The notes beneath the pieces were generated by a model, which was not told where the DNA came from, ran no database searches, and saw only the letters and a program-made list of their open reading frames with translations. From NCBI GenBank assembly GCA_023212695.1, contig JALCCG010000284.1, positions 1-26,893 of the forward strand: DNA of 26,893 nucleotides, read 5' to 3'. This document shows positions 26,389 to 26,893 of the stretch, piece after piece. Origin of the DNA: Sporisorium sorghi. Its lineage: Eukaryota; Basidiomycota; Ustilaginomycetes; Ustilaginales; Ustilaginaceae. Numbering within the stretch: the first letter of the stretch is position 1; the number at the start of each line of letters is the position of its first letter. A program made the position numbers and the translations under genes.

Positions 26389-26764
26389 CTTCGATCTCAC
26401 TTCAAACACACACTCGCAACAACCCTGTTCACACTGCACAACACACACATCTGTAATGATACCGAATCAACGATTTCATGGCCAAAAGTGGATCGAGTCT
26501 GACGACGATGAATGTCGGCATTCATTTCTTGCCCAGAAGCGGTGGAGGCGGATACCCTGCTAGCTAGGCAATGTGTATATGATGCTCGCACCACACGAAA
26601 AGGTGGCAGTCTATCTTTCCCGTTTTTCCCTCAACCAGATGTCCACTGAAGAAAGGACACTGTGATGAATATAACGGGAGGAAGTGAAGAGGAGAGGGAG
26701 GGGGAAAGCTCACGGAGTGCTCACTGCGGGGAAGGGAAGGAAAGAATGAGTCAGAGACCGAGTG

Positions 26765-26765
<1 letters not shown>

Positions 26766-26798
<33 letters not shown>
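26766..26798. repeat. G33 homopolymer
   Basis: An uninterrupted run of 33 G, separated from a second run of 17 G by AGGAAA. It could form G-quadruplexes on the plus strand; length accuracy is doubtful. Confidence 0.85.
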
Positions 26799-26799
<1 letters not shown>

Positions 26800-26804
26800 G
26801 GAAA

Positions 26805-26821
26805 GGGGGGGGGGGGGGGGG
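26805..26821. repeat. G17 homopolymer
   Basis: The second G run, seven bases after the G33 tract and part of the same purine-rich block. Confidence 0.85.
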
Positions 26822-26893
26822 AAGAGTAGGCCCGGGTTGCACAATTCGGTCGAGTAGTGAAGCAATGGTGATGCAGAGAGGGTTTTGCGTAGT

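Larger units (their letters stand above)
26389..26893. other. 3' flank of the CTK2-like gene
   Basis: No gene is supported. The first ~65 bp after the stop are CA-rich (caaacacacactcgc, cacaacacacacatctg). Purine-rich sequence follows from about 26680, with one TGAGTCA (Gcn4/AP-1-type) site near 26748, then the poly-G tracts. Confidence 0.5.

Noticed and set aside
26455..26520. Possible box C/D snoRNA (AATGATA ... GTCTGA)
   Set aside because: The boxes are imperfect, no terminal stem is seen and there is no C'/D' pair.
26747..26754. Single TGAGTCA (Gcn4/AP-1) site
   Set aside because: A lone 7-mer is expected by chance in a window of this size, and no start codon lies nearby.
1..26893. Prokaryotic-style defence islands, CRISPR arrays, transposons or integrated viruses
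   Set aside because: All confident genes are eukaryotic housekeeping families; no spaced repeats, terminal inverted repeats, transposase, integrase or capsid-like ORFs were seen.

Overview
This is a eukaryotic nuclear window that reads as a basidiomycete of the smut lineage (Ustilaginomycotina). That placement is inferred from GC-rich, intron-poor, tightly packed genes, from fungal-type families (STU1-type CLASP, LAMMER kinase, CTK2-type cyclin, EF-hand MscS channel) and from Ser/Ala/Gln-rich low-complexity linkers; no species is claimed. I see no transposon, rRNA, tRNA, CRISPR or viral sequence. Eleven protein genes are supported, and only three show introns that I can resolve.

Layout. 1-2003: an A56 tract, then a CCDC124/Lso2-type ribosome-associated factor (+) and a mitochondrial-type rhodanese (+). 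2182-7034: the SUMO E2 UBC9 (-) and a LAMMER kinase (+) diverge from a 2.1 kb interval, whose kinase-proximal ~960 nt contain no ATG on the sense strand. 7672-12973: an unrecognised acidic protein (+) converges on a large CLASP microtubule-stabiliser gene (-). 13435-16802: an Impact-N/UPF0029 protein (+), whose reading frame appears broken at a C6 run near its 3' end, converges on proteasome ATPase RPT5 (-). 17264-20110: COP9 signalosome subunit 1 (-) and exosome subunit MTR3 (+) diverge from a 156 bp interval holding T27. 20335-26388: an EF-hand MscS-like channel (-) and a CTK2-like cyclin (+) diverge from a 1 kb interval. The window ends in G33/G17 tracts.

How the genes relate. Most are housekeeping regulators: the ubiquitin/SUMO axis (UBC9, RPT5, CSN1), RNA handling (MTR3, CTK2, CCDC124) and the cytoskeleton (CLASP). 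Their adjacency is probably ordinary synteny, not an operon-like system. I found no convincing undescribed system. The most useful leads are the frame break in the Impact-N gene, across which a repeated SUMO-consensus motif continues; the stop-free 90-nt intron in UBC9; the ATG-free leader of the kinase; the altered RPT5 C-terminus; and homopolymers placed in promoters and between genes.
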